From positions 1-54,483 of the forward strand of contig DXLP01000019.1 of NCBI GenBank assembly GCA_019414645.1: 54,483 nucleotides of DNA. Direction: 5' to 3'. The notes under the pieces were generated by a model. The model ran no database searches and was not told the origin of the DNA. It worked only from the letters and a program-made list of their open reading frames with translations. Shown here piece after piece: positions 8,678 through 17,154 of the stretch; within the stretch, counting starts at the first letter, position 1, and the number at the start of each line of letters is the position of its first letter. The position numbers were made by a program, and so were the translations under genes. The stretch comes from Collinsella sp. Lineage in GTDB: Bacteria; Actinomycetota; Coriobacteriia; Coriobacteriales; Coriobacteriaceae.

Positions 8678-10099
8678 TTAGGCCATGAGCAGGCCGGTCT
8701 CCGCGACGTTCTTGTACCAGTACGCGCTCGCCTTGGGATAGCGCTTCTGGGTCTCAAAGTCGATGTAGAACAGGCCATAGCGCTTGTTATAGCCGTTGGT
8801 CCAGGAGAACTGGTCCTGCAGCGACCACACAAAGTAGCCGTCGACGTTCACGCCGCCGTCAATCGCCTTGAGGATCCATGCGAGATGCTGACGCATGTAG
8901 TCGATGCGAGGGGCGTCGTCGATAAAGCCGTCCTCGAAGTCGTCCTTATAACCCATGCCGTTCTCGGTGATGTAAATCTTCTTGTAGTTGGGGTAATCGT
9001 TCTTAATGCGGAGCAGCAGGTCGTAGAGGCCCTCGGGATAGATAATCCAGTCCCAATCGGTGGTGGGTACGCCTTCGCGCACGCATGCCTCACCAACGCC
9101 CTTGAGGAACCAGCGCGAGGAGCCCTTGTCACCGGTGCCATTGTGGTTGATGTCGTTTTCGCCCTCGGCGGCACGCAGGAACTGGCACTTGTAGGTATTG
9201 ACGCCCAGGCAATCGTTGTAAGGGAGCGCGGCGGTCAGCGCGGCGATGTCCTCGTCGCGGACGTCGAGCTCGCCGCCGGCGATATGGGCCAGCTTGGTCG
9301 CAGCCTCCATGGTGTCGGCTGCATAGTGGCCGCGGAAGGTGGCGTCGAGTACCCACCGGTTGTTGATGACGTCGGCCATGCGGGCGGCCTCGCAGTCGGC
9401 GGCGTTGTTGGGGTCGAGGGGATACTTGGGCTCCAGGTTCTGGACAATGCCGATCTCGCCCTCAAAGCCGCCCTCATGGAAGGCGACGACAGCCTTGGCG
9501 TGGGCCACCATCATGTTGTGCATGAGCTGGAAGGCCTTGTCCAGGCGGTACTTCTCGCCGTGCGGCCAGTTGCCGACGATGAAGCTGCCCTCGGCGGTCG
9601 CGGGAATCTCGTTAAAGGTAAACCAGTGCTTGACCTCGGTGAACTCGGCAAAGCAGAACTTGGCGTACTCGACAAAGGCGTCAATCGTCGTGCGCGTCAG
9701 GAAGCCCTCGCCGCCGTCCTGGTAAAAGGCCTCGGGCGTATCAAAGTGATCGAGCGTGACATAGGGGATAACGCCGGCTTTGTTGCAGGTGGCAAAGAGC
9801 TCGTGATAGAAGGCAACACCCTCGGGGTTGATCTCGCCAGTGCCGTTGGGGAAGATGCGGCTCCAAGCGATGGAGACGCGGATACCGTTGATGCCGAAGC
9901 GCTGGCACAGGTCGATATCGACCGGATACTTGTTGTAGAAATCGCTTGCGGGGTCGGGGGAGAAGCGACCCTGAGCAGCCAGGAAATCGTCCCAGGGCAC
10001 TTTGCCCTTGCCGTGCGTGCGGGTCTCGCCCTCAACCTGGTAAGCAGCGGTGGCGCCGCCAAACACAAAGCCGTCGGGGAACTGCATGGGGTTGGTCAT
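8678..10099 (-). CDS. lacG: 6-phospho-beta-galactosidase (GH1), copy 1
   Basis: 473 residues, the normal GH1 length. It hydrolyses lactose-6'-phosphate, or another 6-phospho-beta-galactoside, to galactose-6-phosphate plus an aglycone. The acid/base glutamate is in TFNEI (about E164) and the nucleophile in ITENG (about E379). The phosphate-binding loop FSWTNGYNKRYG (about 431-442) keeps the serine, lysine and tyrosine of LacG, and has the tryptophan typical of galacto- rather than gluco-specific enzymes. Sequence runs such as HFDTPEAF and YPNYKKIYITENG match lactococcal LacG. The start at 10099 follows AAAGGATGACTC. It lies 77 bp downstream of lacE1 on the same strand, with a hairpin in the gap. 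Confidence 0.92.
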   Translation of the reverse strand: MTNPMQFPDGFVFGGATAAYQVEGETRTHGKGKVPWDDFLAAQGRFSPDPASDFYNKYPVDIDLCQRFGINGIRVSIAWSRIFPNGTGEINPEGVAFYHELFATCNKAGVIPYVTLDHFDTPEAFYQDGGEGFLTRTTIDAFVEYAKFCFAEFTEVKHWFTFNEIPATAEGSFIVGNWPHGEKYRLDKAFQLMHNMMVAHAKAVVAFHEGGFEGEIGIVQNLEPKYPLDPNNAADCEAARMADVINNRWVLDATFRGHYAADTMEAATKLAHIAGGELDVRDEDIAALTAALPYNDCLGVNTYKCQFLRAAEGENDINHNGTGDKGSSRWFLKGVGEACVREGVPTTDWDWIIYPEGLYDLLLRIKNDYPNYKKIYITENGMGYKDDFEDGFIDDAPRIDYMRQHLAWILKAIDGGVNVDGYFVWSLQDQFSWTNGYNKRYGLFYIDFETQKRYPKASAYWYKNVAETGLLMA

Positions 10100-10135
10100 G
10101 AGTCATCCTTTCTGTGGGATACGAAATAGGGGGAA

Positions 10136-10161
10136 GTGCCCGAACTGGGGATCCGGGCACC
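10136..10161 (-). terminator. Hairpin between lacE1 and lacG1
   Basis: GTGCCCG and CGGGCAC pair across a 12-base loop in the lacE1-lacG1 gap. There is no T-run, so it may protect or attenuate the mRNA rather than end it. Confidence 0.45.
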
Positions 10162-10176
10162 AACAGAGGGAGGAAG

Positions 10177-11955
10177 CTAGTCGAGGTTCTCGCGGAGCCA
10201 CTTGATGGCGCCAGCGGGGTCGCGAGTAAGGTCGATATATTCCTTACCGCGGGGAGCGAGCAGCTTAATGCCCAGACGATCGGTGTCGGCCTTCATGTCG
10301 TTGTAGTAGCTACGAACCTGCGGGGCGAGCACGATGACGTCGTACTGATCCATGATGGCAGTGTGCTGACCATAGGCGCCTGCGGAGGAAGCGATGTTCT
10401 CTCCGGTCTGTGCCGCACCTTCCTTGATGGCGTTGGCGAGCATGGCAGAGGTGCCGGCGCCGGCGCACAGGACGAGGACCTTCAGGCCGTCGACATCCTT
10501 CTTGGCGGATGCATCGGCAGCGGGCTCGGGCTGATCGGCGACAGGCTTGCTGTCGGCGGCGGCAACAGTCGTCTCGACGGAAGCGGTAGCCTGCTCGACA
10601 GCGGGCGCAGGGGCGTTGGCGGCGATGGCAGCGGCACCATCGGACTCGAGACCCAGCTCGGCGGCGCGCTCGGCCTCCTGGTCGCAGAGCAGCTTATCGT
10701 ATGCCTTCAAGAACGGCAGGTAGATGATGGCGTCCAGCAAGATGATGATCGCGACAAATACCAGGGCGATAAGCTGGAAGTTCGTGGTGATGAAGATGCC
10801 GATGGGGGCAGGGGTAGCCCAAGGCACCACGAAGGAGAAGCCGTTCATGCCCACATTGTCGATAAAGAACTTGGCAACACTCACGTTGACGCAACCGGCG
10901 GCAACAAAGGGGATGAGCATGTAGGGGTTAAGGATCATCGGCGCGCCAAAGAGCAGCGGTTCGTTGACAGCGAAGGCAACAGGAACAATCGAGGCCTTAC
11001 CGACGGCCTTGAGCTGCTTGGACTTCATAAAGAGAATCAGCAGAAGCGGCACGATGAACGTGGCGCCGGTGCCGCCGAACTCACCCACGAGCGACATGTT
11101 AAAGGTGAGGGAGTGGGCGGGGTGGCCGCCTGCCAGCAGAACCTGCAGGTTCTCGGCCTGGTTGGCAAGACGGATGGGGTCGATGCCCGGCTGGACGATC
11201 GAGGGGCCGTGGACGCCGATGAACCAGAAGAACGCGGTGGCTGCCTGGATAAGGATAAGGCCAGGATAGGTTTCTGCAGCGGTAAAGAGCGGGGAGAGCA
11301 GCTTGATAAGCAGCTCGGAGAACGGAACGCCCATGAGGTTGCGCACGATGACATCGATGATGCCGCAGATGATGACGGCACCGCCAAAGGGGATAATGTC
11401 GCGGAAGTTCTGAGCGATGGCGCCCGGGACCTCCTTGGGCAGCTTAATGGTCAGATCGCGCGAGACGCAGAATTTGTAGACCCACACGGTAATGAACGCG
11501 GCGATATAGGCCGAGAACAGACCGCGCGTACCCATGCTGGTGCAATCGAAGACCGAAAGTTCGGAGCCGTTGAACTTGGTGGTGAACTGCGTGACTGCGA
11601 GCAGCAGCATGCTGCACTGGGCGGCAACCATGGTGGAGCCGTCGTTGAGCACTTTGCCGGCGGGCATGCGACGGTTCATGGAAGCCGTAAAGTTCTTGGC
11701 AGTGGTGCCGGCAACCATGATGCCCATGACGCCCATGGTGAAGTTGTACAGCTTGTTGCACCAGTCGATGAGCGGCTGGGGCAGCGTGATGCCAACTACG
11801 CCGGGAAGGGTGGCAATGAGCAGAAAGATCGAAGAGGTGAGGACAATGGGCATGCACCCAAGGAATCCGTCCTTAATAGCCTGGAGGTAGATGTTCCTCG
11901 AGATCTTCTCAAAGAACGGCTGATGCTTTTCGAGCATCTTTACGATGGCGTCCAT
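10177..11955 (-). CDS. lacE: PTS lactose-type EIICB permease, copy 1
   Basis: 592 residues. The EIIC domain (about 1-425) has FIGVHGPSIVQPGIDPIRLANQ, the segment TGATFIVPLLLILFMKSKQLKAVGK and NEPLLFGAPMILNPYMLIPF. An alanine-rich linker of about 60 residues leads to EIIB with the phospho-cysteine in VLVLCAGAGTSAML (about residue 494). It imports a beta-galactoside and phosphorylates it, using phosphate from LacF. The start at 11955 follows GCAAAGGAGCTCT. It forms an operon with lacG1 and is divergent from lacI1 across an operator region, so lacI1 is its probable repressor. No EIIA is encoded in the module. Confidence 0.92.
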   Translation of the reverse strand: MDAIVKMLEKHQPFFEKISRNIYLQAIKDGFLGCMPIVLTSSIFLLIATLPGVVGITLPQPLIDWCNKLYNFTMGVMGIMVAGTTAKNFTASMNRRMPAGKVLNDGSTMVAAQCSMLLLAVTQFTTKFNGSELSVFDCTSMGTRGLFSAYIAAFITVWVYKFCVSRDLTIKLPKEVPGAIAQNFRDIIPFGGAVIICGIIDVIVRNLMGVPFSELLIKLLSPLFTAAETYPGLILIQAATAFFWFIGVHGPSIVQPGIDPIRLANQAENLQVLLAGGHPAHSLTFNMSLVGEFGGTGATFIVPLLLILFMKSKQLKAVGKASIVPVAFAVNEPLLFGAPMILNPYMLIPFVAAGCVNVSVAKFFIDNVGMNGFSFVVPWATPAPIGIFITTNFQLIALVFVAIIILLDAIIYLPFLKAYDKLLCDQEAERAAELGLESDGAAAIAANAPAPAVEQATASVETTVAAADSKPVADQPEPAADASAKKDVDGLKVLVLCAGAGTSAMLANAIKEGAAQTGENIASSAGAYGQHTAIMDQYDVIVLAPQVRSYYNDMKADTDRLGIKLLAPRGKEYIDLTRDPAGAIKWLRENLD

Positions 11956-12060
11956 AGAGCTCCTTTGCTACTTAATGCGCGACGCATGTGGATGGAACTG
12001 GTCGTCGATGGATGGTCAGGACTGCCCGGAAACCTTCCTGCTTAAGGAAGGCATTGCCAA

Positions 12061-12100
12061 ATGACAACGTTGTCATTTCGTTAATGACAACGTAAGACAT
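12061..12100. promoter_or_regulatory. Two LacI-type operators, lacI1/lacE1
   Basis: ATGACAACGTTGTCAT (12061-12076) is a perfect palindrome with the central CG typical of LacI-family operators. A second site, ATGACAACGTAAGACAT (12084-12100), shares its left half. They lie between lacE1 and lacI1, 105 bp upstream of lacE1. Confidence 0.75.
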
Positions 12101-12126
12101 TTTTGGAAGAGCAACAAGGATTTACG

Positions 12127-12136
12127 GGTGAACGGT
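12127..12136 (+). promoter_or_regulatory. GTGAACGGT box upstream of lacI1
   Basis: GGTGAACGGT, one of the recurrent boxes, sits about 50 bp before a TATGCT -10-like element (12182). Confidence 0.5.
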
Positions 12137-12230
12137 CGATATTGTCCGATAAACGGCTGATTTGTCAGTCGGGCAGGTAGTGTATGCTAGAACACAAAAA
12201 ACAAGCGATGCAAAACCGACTGGAGAAGCA

Positions 12231-13241
12231 GTGGCAACGATGGACAAGAAAAACGTCTCGATGAACGATGTGGCGATTGCCGCAGGTGTTTCTCTCAAGA
12301 CGGTGTCGCGTGTGATCAACGAGCCCGATAGCGTGCGAGAGTCGACACGCGATAAAGTCCATTCCGCAATGGAGGCGCTCGGGTTTCGAACCAACTTTGC
12401 CGCGCGTTCGCTCAAGTTGGGCCGTTACGGGTGCATCGGCGTGGTGATGTTTCACTTGTCGGGCGGCGCCGTGGACATGATTGACGGTATCGCCGATGCC
12501 GCCGAAGAACGCGGCTTTGCGCTCACGATGATCAAAAAGCGGGCAGGGGAGAAGATGACCCTTGCCGACGCAGCGCGCAGGATGTCGCAGCTGCCTGTTG
12601 ATGGCATGATCTTCAATCTGCGCCAGATGGTCGATGACTTTGATACCTTTGAGGCGCCGAAAGACCTCAAGACGGTGATTATCACACCGATGGAACATCC
12701 TACCTGCTCTACCGTCAGTGACGACCAAGAGGGCGGCGCGCGTATGGCGTGCGAGTACTTTTTGGACCACGGTCACAAGAACGTGTACTTCGTTTCGGGT
12801 AAGAAAGAGTCGCTGTCGAGCCAGTGCCGTATGAAAGGTTGGCGTGCGGCACTCGAGGCACGTGGCATTGAGCCGTCCGAGCCTCTGCAAGGCGATTGGA
12901 ATGCGGATAGTGGCTATGCCGCGGGCCTTGTGCTTGCCGATAAACCCGATTGCACGGCGATCCTCGCTGCTAACGACTGCATGGCAAACGGTGTGATGAT
13001 GGCTCTACGTGACAAAGGGCTCAGTGTGCCCGACGACGTGTCCGTGATCGGCTTCGACGATGAGCTCTACAAGACGATTCCCAACTCGATTCTGACGTCG
13101 GTGAAGTTTCGCCACCGCGAGCTGGGCATCCGTGCGCTTAACGAGGTCGTTGCGGGTTTGGAAGCCCCGAGCTCCAGAAGTCGTACGCTTGTCTCGGGCG
13201 TGTTGGTCGAGCGTGCGAGCGTGCGGGATTTGCGGGCGTAG
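12231..13241 (+). CDS. LacI-family repressor of the lacE1-lacG1 module
   Basis: 336 residues. The N-terminal HTH (MNDVAIAAGVSLKTVSRVINEPDSVRESTRDKV) and hinge (FRTNFAARSLK) are followed by a periplasmic-binding-protein-like effector domain with HGHKNVYFVSG and DDVSVIGFDDELY near the C-terminus. I take the GTG at 12231, with GGAGA four bases before it; the ATG at 12240 is a good alternative. It diverges from lacE1, and palindromic sites with a central CG lie between, so it is the probable local repressor of lacE1-lacG1 and of itself. It is a paralogue of the lacI2 protein (DAARRMSQLPVDGMI against SASSRMSALPVDGMV). Confidence 0.9.
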   Translation: MATMDKKNVSMNDVAIAAGVSLKTVSRVINEPDSVRESTRDKVHSAMEALGFRTNFAARSLKLGRYGCIGVVMFHLSGGAVDMIDGIADAAEERGFALTMIKKRAGEKMTLADAARRMSQLPVDGMIFNLRQMVDDFDTFEAPKDLKTVIITPMEHPTCSTVSDDQEGGARMACEYFLDHGHKNVYFVSGKKESLSSQCRMKGWRAALEARGIEPSEPLQGDWNADSGYAAGLVLADKPDCTAILAANDCMANGVMMALRDKGLSVPDDVSVIGFDDELYKTIPNSILTSVKFRHRELGIRALNEVVAGLEAPSSRSRTLVSGVLVERASVRDLRA

Positions 13242-13258
13242 GCGTGCTCGGCTCGTTC

Positions 13259-13398
13259 ATCTCAACCTGTAACAGGTAGGGCCGAAAATCTCAGCTAGAT
13301 GTTACAGATTGAGATATCTCTGCTCGGGCGTTCTGTTTGTCTCGATCTGTAACAGCTTGGAGCGAAAAACTCAGCTAGATGTTACAGATTGAGACAAA
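13259..13398. repeat. Paired palindromic repeat, pair 3
   Basis: Units 13259-13315 and 13336-13398 lie between the convergent lacI1 and lacG2 genes. Both share the loop-side string CAGCTAGATGTTACAGATTG, and the second has arms TTTGTCTCGATCTGTAACA. Same family and spacing as the pairs at 2620 and 8448. Confidence 0.85.
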
Positions 13399-13417
13399 CG
13401 TGCGGTACGGTCTGCCC

Positions 13418-13462
13418 AAAAAAGGCCGGGGGCGGCGCGTCGTGTGACGTGCCGCCCCCGGC
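13418..13462 (-). terminator. Intrinsic terminator of lacG2
   Basis: GCCGGGGGCGGC (13425-13436) pairs with GCCGCCCCCGGC (13451-13462); read on the minus strand it is followed by TTTTTTGGG. Confidence 0.85.
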
Positions 13463-13515
13463 TGAGAAATGGGGACAGGTTATGTGAGCGGGGCAATTCC
13501 GCTGGTCGCAAGCCG

Positions 13516-14955
13516 CTAGTCCAGACGACGGGTCTGCGCTACGTGCTTATACCAGTAGGCGCTTGCCTTGGGCGTGCGCTTCTGGGTTTCAAAGTCAACG
13601 TAGAAGAAGCCATAACGCTTGTTGTAGCCATTGGTCCAGGAGAACTGATCCTGCAGGCTCCACAGGAAGTAACCGCCCACGTTGACACCCACCTCCATGG
13701 CCTTGAGCAGCCAGCGCAGGTGCTGCTCGATGTAGTCGATGCGCGGCTGGTCGTCCACAAAACCGTCCTTGCAGGGGTCCTTGTAGCCCATGCCGTTCTC
13801 GGTGATGAAAATCTGCTTGTAGTTGGGGTAGCGCTGCTTAATGTAGACGAGCAGGTCGAACAGGCCCTCGGGATAGATGATCCAGTCCCAGTCGGTGGTG
13901 GGGATGCCGGGCTTGTTTACGTGCTCGCCAATACCCTTAACGCGCCAGCGGCCGGTGCCCTTCTCGCCCGTACCGTTGTGGTGCAGGTCGTTCTCGCCAT
14001 CGTAAGCCTTGAGGAAGCGACACTGGTAGTTGTTAACGCCCAAGTAGTCGTTGTAGAGCGCGGCCTCGCGCATGATTTTCAGATCCTCGTCCGGGATCTC
14101 GATGGTGCCGCCCGAGACGGCAGCCAGGCGGTTGGCGCACTCGAGGGTGTCGGGAGCATAGTCGCCGCGGAAGGTGGCGTCGAGCAAGAACTGGTTCTGC
14201 AGCACGTGCTCGTTATTGGCGGCTTTGATGTCGGCGGGGTCGTTCTCGTTGAGCGGATACTTAAACTCCAACGACTGGATGACGCCGATCTTGCCCTTAA
14301 AGCCGCCGTTGTGGAAGGCCAGTACGGCCTTGGCGTGGGCGAGCATCATGTTGTGCTCGCACTGGAAGGCCTCGGCAAGATGCGCCTTGACGCCACCGGG
14401 GAAGGTGCCCTCGATGTAGGTGTTGGAGGCGTTCGCCCAGATCTCGTTAAAGGTGAACCAGTAGGTCACCTGGTCGGCGTACTCCTTAAAGCAGAAGGTG
14501 GCAAAGTCCACAAATGCGTCGATGGTCTCGCGGTTGAGGAAGTCGCCCTTCTCAAAGAGGGGCAGCGGCGTGTCAAAGTGATGCAGCGTGACGAACGGCT
14601 CAACATGGTGCTTATGGCATTCGGCGAAGAGGTCGTGGTAGAACTGGACGCCCTCGGGGTTGATCTCGCCGGTGCCGTTGGGGAAGATGCGGCTCCAGGC
14701 GATGGAGAGGCGGATGCCGTTGATGCCAAACTCCTCGCACAGTTCCAGGTCGACGGGGTACTGGTTGTAGAAGTCCGAAGCGGGATCGGGGGAAAAGCGC
14801 CCCTGGGCCTCCAGGAAGTCGTCCCAGGCAACCTTGCCCTTACCGTGAGTGCGGGTCTCGCCCTCTACCTGGTAGGCAGCAGTGGCGCCGCCAAAGACAA
14901 AGTCCTCGGGAAACTGCGCAGGCGGGTTAGTGACGCTAGCAGGGTTAACGGACAT
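13516..14955 (-). CDS. lacG: 6-phospho-beta-galactosidase (GH1), copy 2
   Basis: 479 residues, a close paralogue of lacG1 and in places nearer to lactococcal LacG (FYHDLFAECHKHHVEPFVTLHHFDTP, GDFLNRETIDAFVDFA). The acid/base is in WFTFNEI, the nucleophile in IFITENG, and the phosphate loop FSWTNGYNKRYG is intact with the galacto-type tryptophan. It should cleave 6-phospho-beta-galactosides made by lacE2. The start at 14955 has only a weak ribosome site (TTGGATCATC). It lies 66 bp downstream of lacE2, with a strong hairpin in the gap. Two enzymes this similar beside two different permeases suggest two related substrates, such as lactose and another galactoside; that is inference. Confidence 0.92.
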   Translation of the reverse strand: MSVNPASVTNPPAQFPEDFVFGGATAAYQVEGETRTHGKGKVAWDDFLEAQGRFSPDPASDFYNQYPVDLELCEEFGINGIRLSIAWSRIFPNGTGEINPEGVQFYHDLFAECHKHHVEPFVTLHHFDTPLPLFEKGDFLNRETIDAFVDFATFCFKEYADQVTYWFTFNEIWANASNTYIEGTFPGGVKAHLAEAFQCEHNMMLAHAKAVLAFHNGGFKGKIGVIQSLEFKYPLNENDPADIKAANNEHVLQNQFLLDATFRGDYAPDTLECANRLAAVSGGTIEIPDEDLKIMREAALYNDYLGVNNYQCRFLKAYDGENDLHHNGTGEKGTGRWRVKGIGEHVNKPGIPTTDWDWIIYPEGLFDLLVYIKQRYPNYKQIFITENGMGYKDPCKDGFVDDQPRIDYIEQHLRWLLKAMEVGVNVGGYFLWSLQDQFSWTNGYNKRYGFFYVDFETQKRTPKASAYWYKHVAQTRRLD

Positions 14956-14979
14956 GATGATCCAATCGTCTAAATTGAA

Positions 14980-15011
14980 GGGCCAGCCGGTCTTGGATGG
15001 TCGGCTGGCCC
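14980..15011 (-). terminator. Hairpin between lacE2 and lacG2
   Basis: GGGCCAGCCG (14980-14989) pairs perfectly with CGGCTGGCCC (15002-15011). There is no T-run; it could partly attenuate lacG2 or stabilise the upstream mRNA. Confidence 0.55.
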
Positions 15012-15021
15012 TGAGCGTTAC

Positions 15022-16797
15022 TTACTTCGAGAGTTGCTCGCTTACGAAGGCGAGAGACTTGTCGCCGTTCTGGGAGAGCTCGATGTACTGCTTGCCACGG
15101 CAGGCGACGCACTTGTTGCCCACGCGCTCGCAGTCCTTCTGAAGGTCGGCCAGGTAGCTTGCGGCCTGCGGGGCCAGGACGACCAGGTCAAAGTCGGGGA
15201 GCATGTCAACGTGGTTGCCATAGGCCTCGGCAGCGGTCTCGAGGTTAATACCGCGCTCCCTGGCAGCCTTGGCCAGCGCGTTGGCGAGCAGGCCCGAGGT
15301 ACCGCCGCCCTGGCAGAGTACGAGCACGCGCCTGCCGTTGAGGTCGCTGGCGGTCGCAGCCTCGGTGGCGGACGCTGCGGAAGCGGCGGGGGAGTCGGCC
15401 TTCACGGCCTCGGCAGCAGCGCCGGCGGCAACGCTCTTGGCGTCAGCCTTGCCCTGGAAGGCATCGTTGAGCTTGGCGGCCTTCTCGGCGTTCTTGGCGG
15501 CGAGCTCCTCCTGGGAGATCTCGGCCTCCTCGGCGCACTTCTGGGCGTCATAGGCACGGAAGAACGGGTAGTACAGAACGAAGTCGATGACCAGGATAAG
15601 GGCGAGCATCACAAAAGCGAGCGGCTGGAAGCCCAGGCCCATGATGGTGCCGATGGGGCCGGGGACGGTCCAAGGCAGGGTGTACATAAAGCCGTTCATG
15701 CCCAAGAAGTCGATAAAGATCTTGAGGATCCAGATGTTGGCGATCGGGGCAAAGACAAACGGGACAAAGAAGACGGGGTTGAGCACGATGGGCGCGGCGA
15801 ACAGCAGCGGCTCGTTGACGGCAAAGCAGACGGGGACGATGGCGGCCTTACCGACGGCGCGCATCTCCTGAGACTTGGCCAGGAAGCAGAACATAAAGAC
15901 CAGGACGAGCGTGGCGCCGGTGCCGCCCATGCAGACGACGAAGTACTGGGCACCCTGGGTCAGGACAGCGGAAGCGTGCTGGCCAGCCTGGAACGCAGCC
16001 AGGTTGTCGGTCATGTTGGCAACGAGGGCGGCGGCGATGGCGGGCTCGACGATCGAGGGGCCGTGGACGCCCACGAACCAGAACAGGCTCATGGCGCCGT
16101 AGATCACAGCGAGGCCGATGTAGCCATCGGCAGCGGTGAACAGGGGCTGGAACACCTGGATGACGCCCTGGGCAAAGCAGAAGCCAAAAGCAGCGCGGAA
16201 GGCGATGTCAAAGACCCAAAAGACGGTGATGCAAACGGAGAAGGGGATGATGTCCTTAAAGGTCTGCGAAATGTTGGGCGGAACCTGCTCGGGCATCTTG
16301 ACGGTGATGTTGCGCTTAATGAAGAACTTGTAGATGATGCCAGTCACAAACGCAGCGATGAAAGCGGTCAGCAGGCCCTTGGAACCAAGGTAGGTGGTGT
16401 TGAAACCGCTGGCGGCGTCCGTGGCGATCGTGTCGCTCGAAAGGAGCAAGAAGCCGATGATGGCCGCGCACATGCACGAGATGAAGTTGATCTGGTTGTT
16501 CTTGGGCAGATCGCGGTTCTGAGCGTCGGCGAAGTGCTTGGCCGTGGTGGCGGCGCAGGCGATGGCCAGGATGCCCATGGAGTAGTTGTAGCACTTCCAC
16601 AGGGCGTTGTTGATGTCATCGGGCCAGTAGAAACCCCAGATGTTGGGGACCGAGGCTACCAGGCAAAAGATGGACGAGAAGATGATGATGGGGATGACGG
16701 AGATAAAGCCGTCGCGGATCGCCTTGAGGTACTTGTTGCGGGCGATCGCGTTGAAAAAGGGCTGGCCCTTTTCGATGATGGCGATGAGTTGCTCCAT
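15022..16797 (-). CDS. lacE: PTS lactose-type EIICB permease, copy 2
   Basis: 591 residues. The EIIC domain has WFVGVHGPSIVEPAIAAALVANM and NEPLLFAAPIVLNPVFFVPFVF. A long alanine-rich linker leads to EIIB with the phospho-cysteine in VLVLCQGGGTSGLL (about residue 498). It starts MEQLIAIIEKGQPFFNAIARNKYLKAI, clearly diverged from lacE1 and the EIICB at 4842, so its sugar preference may differ. The start at 16797 follows TTAGGAGCATTGC. It forms an operon with lacG2 and diverges from lacI2 across a region with LacI-type operators. It must borrow EIIA, most likely LacF about 2 kb away. Confidence 0.92.
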   Translation of the reverse strand: MEQLIAIIEKGQPFFNAIARNKYLKAIRDGFISVIPIIIFSSIFCLVASVPNIWGFYWPDDINNALWKCYNYSMGILAIACAATTAKHFADAQNRDLPKNNQINFISCMCAAIIGFLLLSSDTIATDAASGFNTTYLGSKGLLTAFIAAFVTGIIYKFFIKRNITVKMPEQVPPNISQTFKDIIPFSVCITVFWVFDIAFRAAFGFCFAQGVIQVFQPLFTAADGYIGLAVIYGAMSLFWFVGVHGPSIVEPAIAAALVANMTDNLAAFQAGQHASAVLTQGAQYFVVCMGGTGATLVLVFMFCFLAKSQEMRAVGKAAIVPVCFAVNEPLLFAAPIVLNPVFFVPFVFAPIANIWILKIFIDFLGMNGFMYTLPWTVPGPIGTIMGLGFQPLAFVMLALILVIDFVLYYPFFRAYDAQKCAEEAEISQEELAAKNAEKAAKLNDAFQGKADAKSVAAGAAAEAVKADSPAASAASATEAATASDLNGRRVLVLCQGGGTSGLLANALAKAARERGINLETAAEAYGNHVDMLPDFDLVVLAPQAASYLADLQKDCERVGNKCVACRGKQYIELSQNGDKSLAFVSEQLSK

Positions 16798-16859
16798 GCA
16801 ATGCTCCTAAGAGTCGGTGGGTTAGCAACGATGGTAGCTTTTGGCGTTCGGTTGCCAAA

Positions 16860-17140
16860 ATGTTGACGTTGCCATTTTGTGACACAAAAAAAGACGCGAA
16901 CCGGTGGTTCCTGTGCCTGCGAACCGTCGATTCCTTACGCGTAAACGTTTGAGCCGCCCGGTGGCTCTGTGTTTGCACAATGGCAACGTTAACATTTGGG
17001 CACCAAAAGCCGTTCGGGGAAGCAAAAATGTCGGTGAACGGTAGGTTTTGGGTGGTGAGCGTATGGTGGGGGAGGCGTTGGATATACTTGAAGGCGTTTC
17101 ATTTGAATGCGCAGGGTGCCACCAATGGCATCGTTGACAT
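16860..17140. promoter_or_regulatory. Three LacI-type operators, lacI2/lacE2
   Basis: ATGTTGACGTTGCCAT (16860-16875), ATGGCAACGTTAACAT (16980-16995) and ATGGCATCGTTGACAT (17125-17140) are variants of one 16-bp operator with a central CG. Two are nearly inverse copies flanking the lacE2 promoter; the third is just upstream of lacI2. The ATGGCA half replaces the ATGACA half seen at lacI1. Confidence 0.75.
17032..17042 (+). promoter_or_regulatory. GTGAACGGT box upstream of lacI2
   Basis: CGGTGAACGGT, identical over 11 bp to the box at 4571-4581. Confidence 0.5.
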
Positions 17141-17154
17141 AGAAAGATCAATCT

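Noticed and set aside
10114..12045. Long open frame on the plus strand over lacE1
   Set aside because: It is antisense to a clear EIICB gene, rich in Gly, Asp and Arg as expected of a GC-rich shadow frame, and has no recognisable domain. The same holds for 15034-16866 and 13444-14973.
13516..14955. 6-phospho-beta-glucosidase (BglA) identity for the GH1 enzymes
   Set aside because: The phosphate loop FSWTNGYNKRY with tryptophan and long identical runs to LacG favour 6-phospho-beta-galactosidase for both copies.
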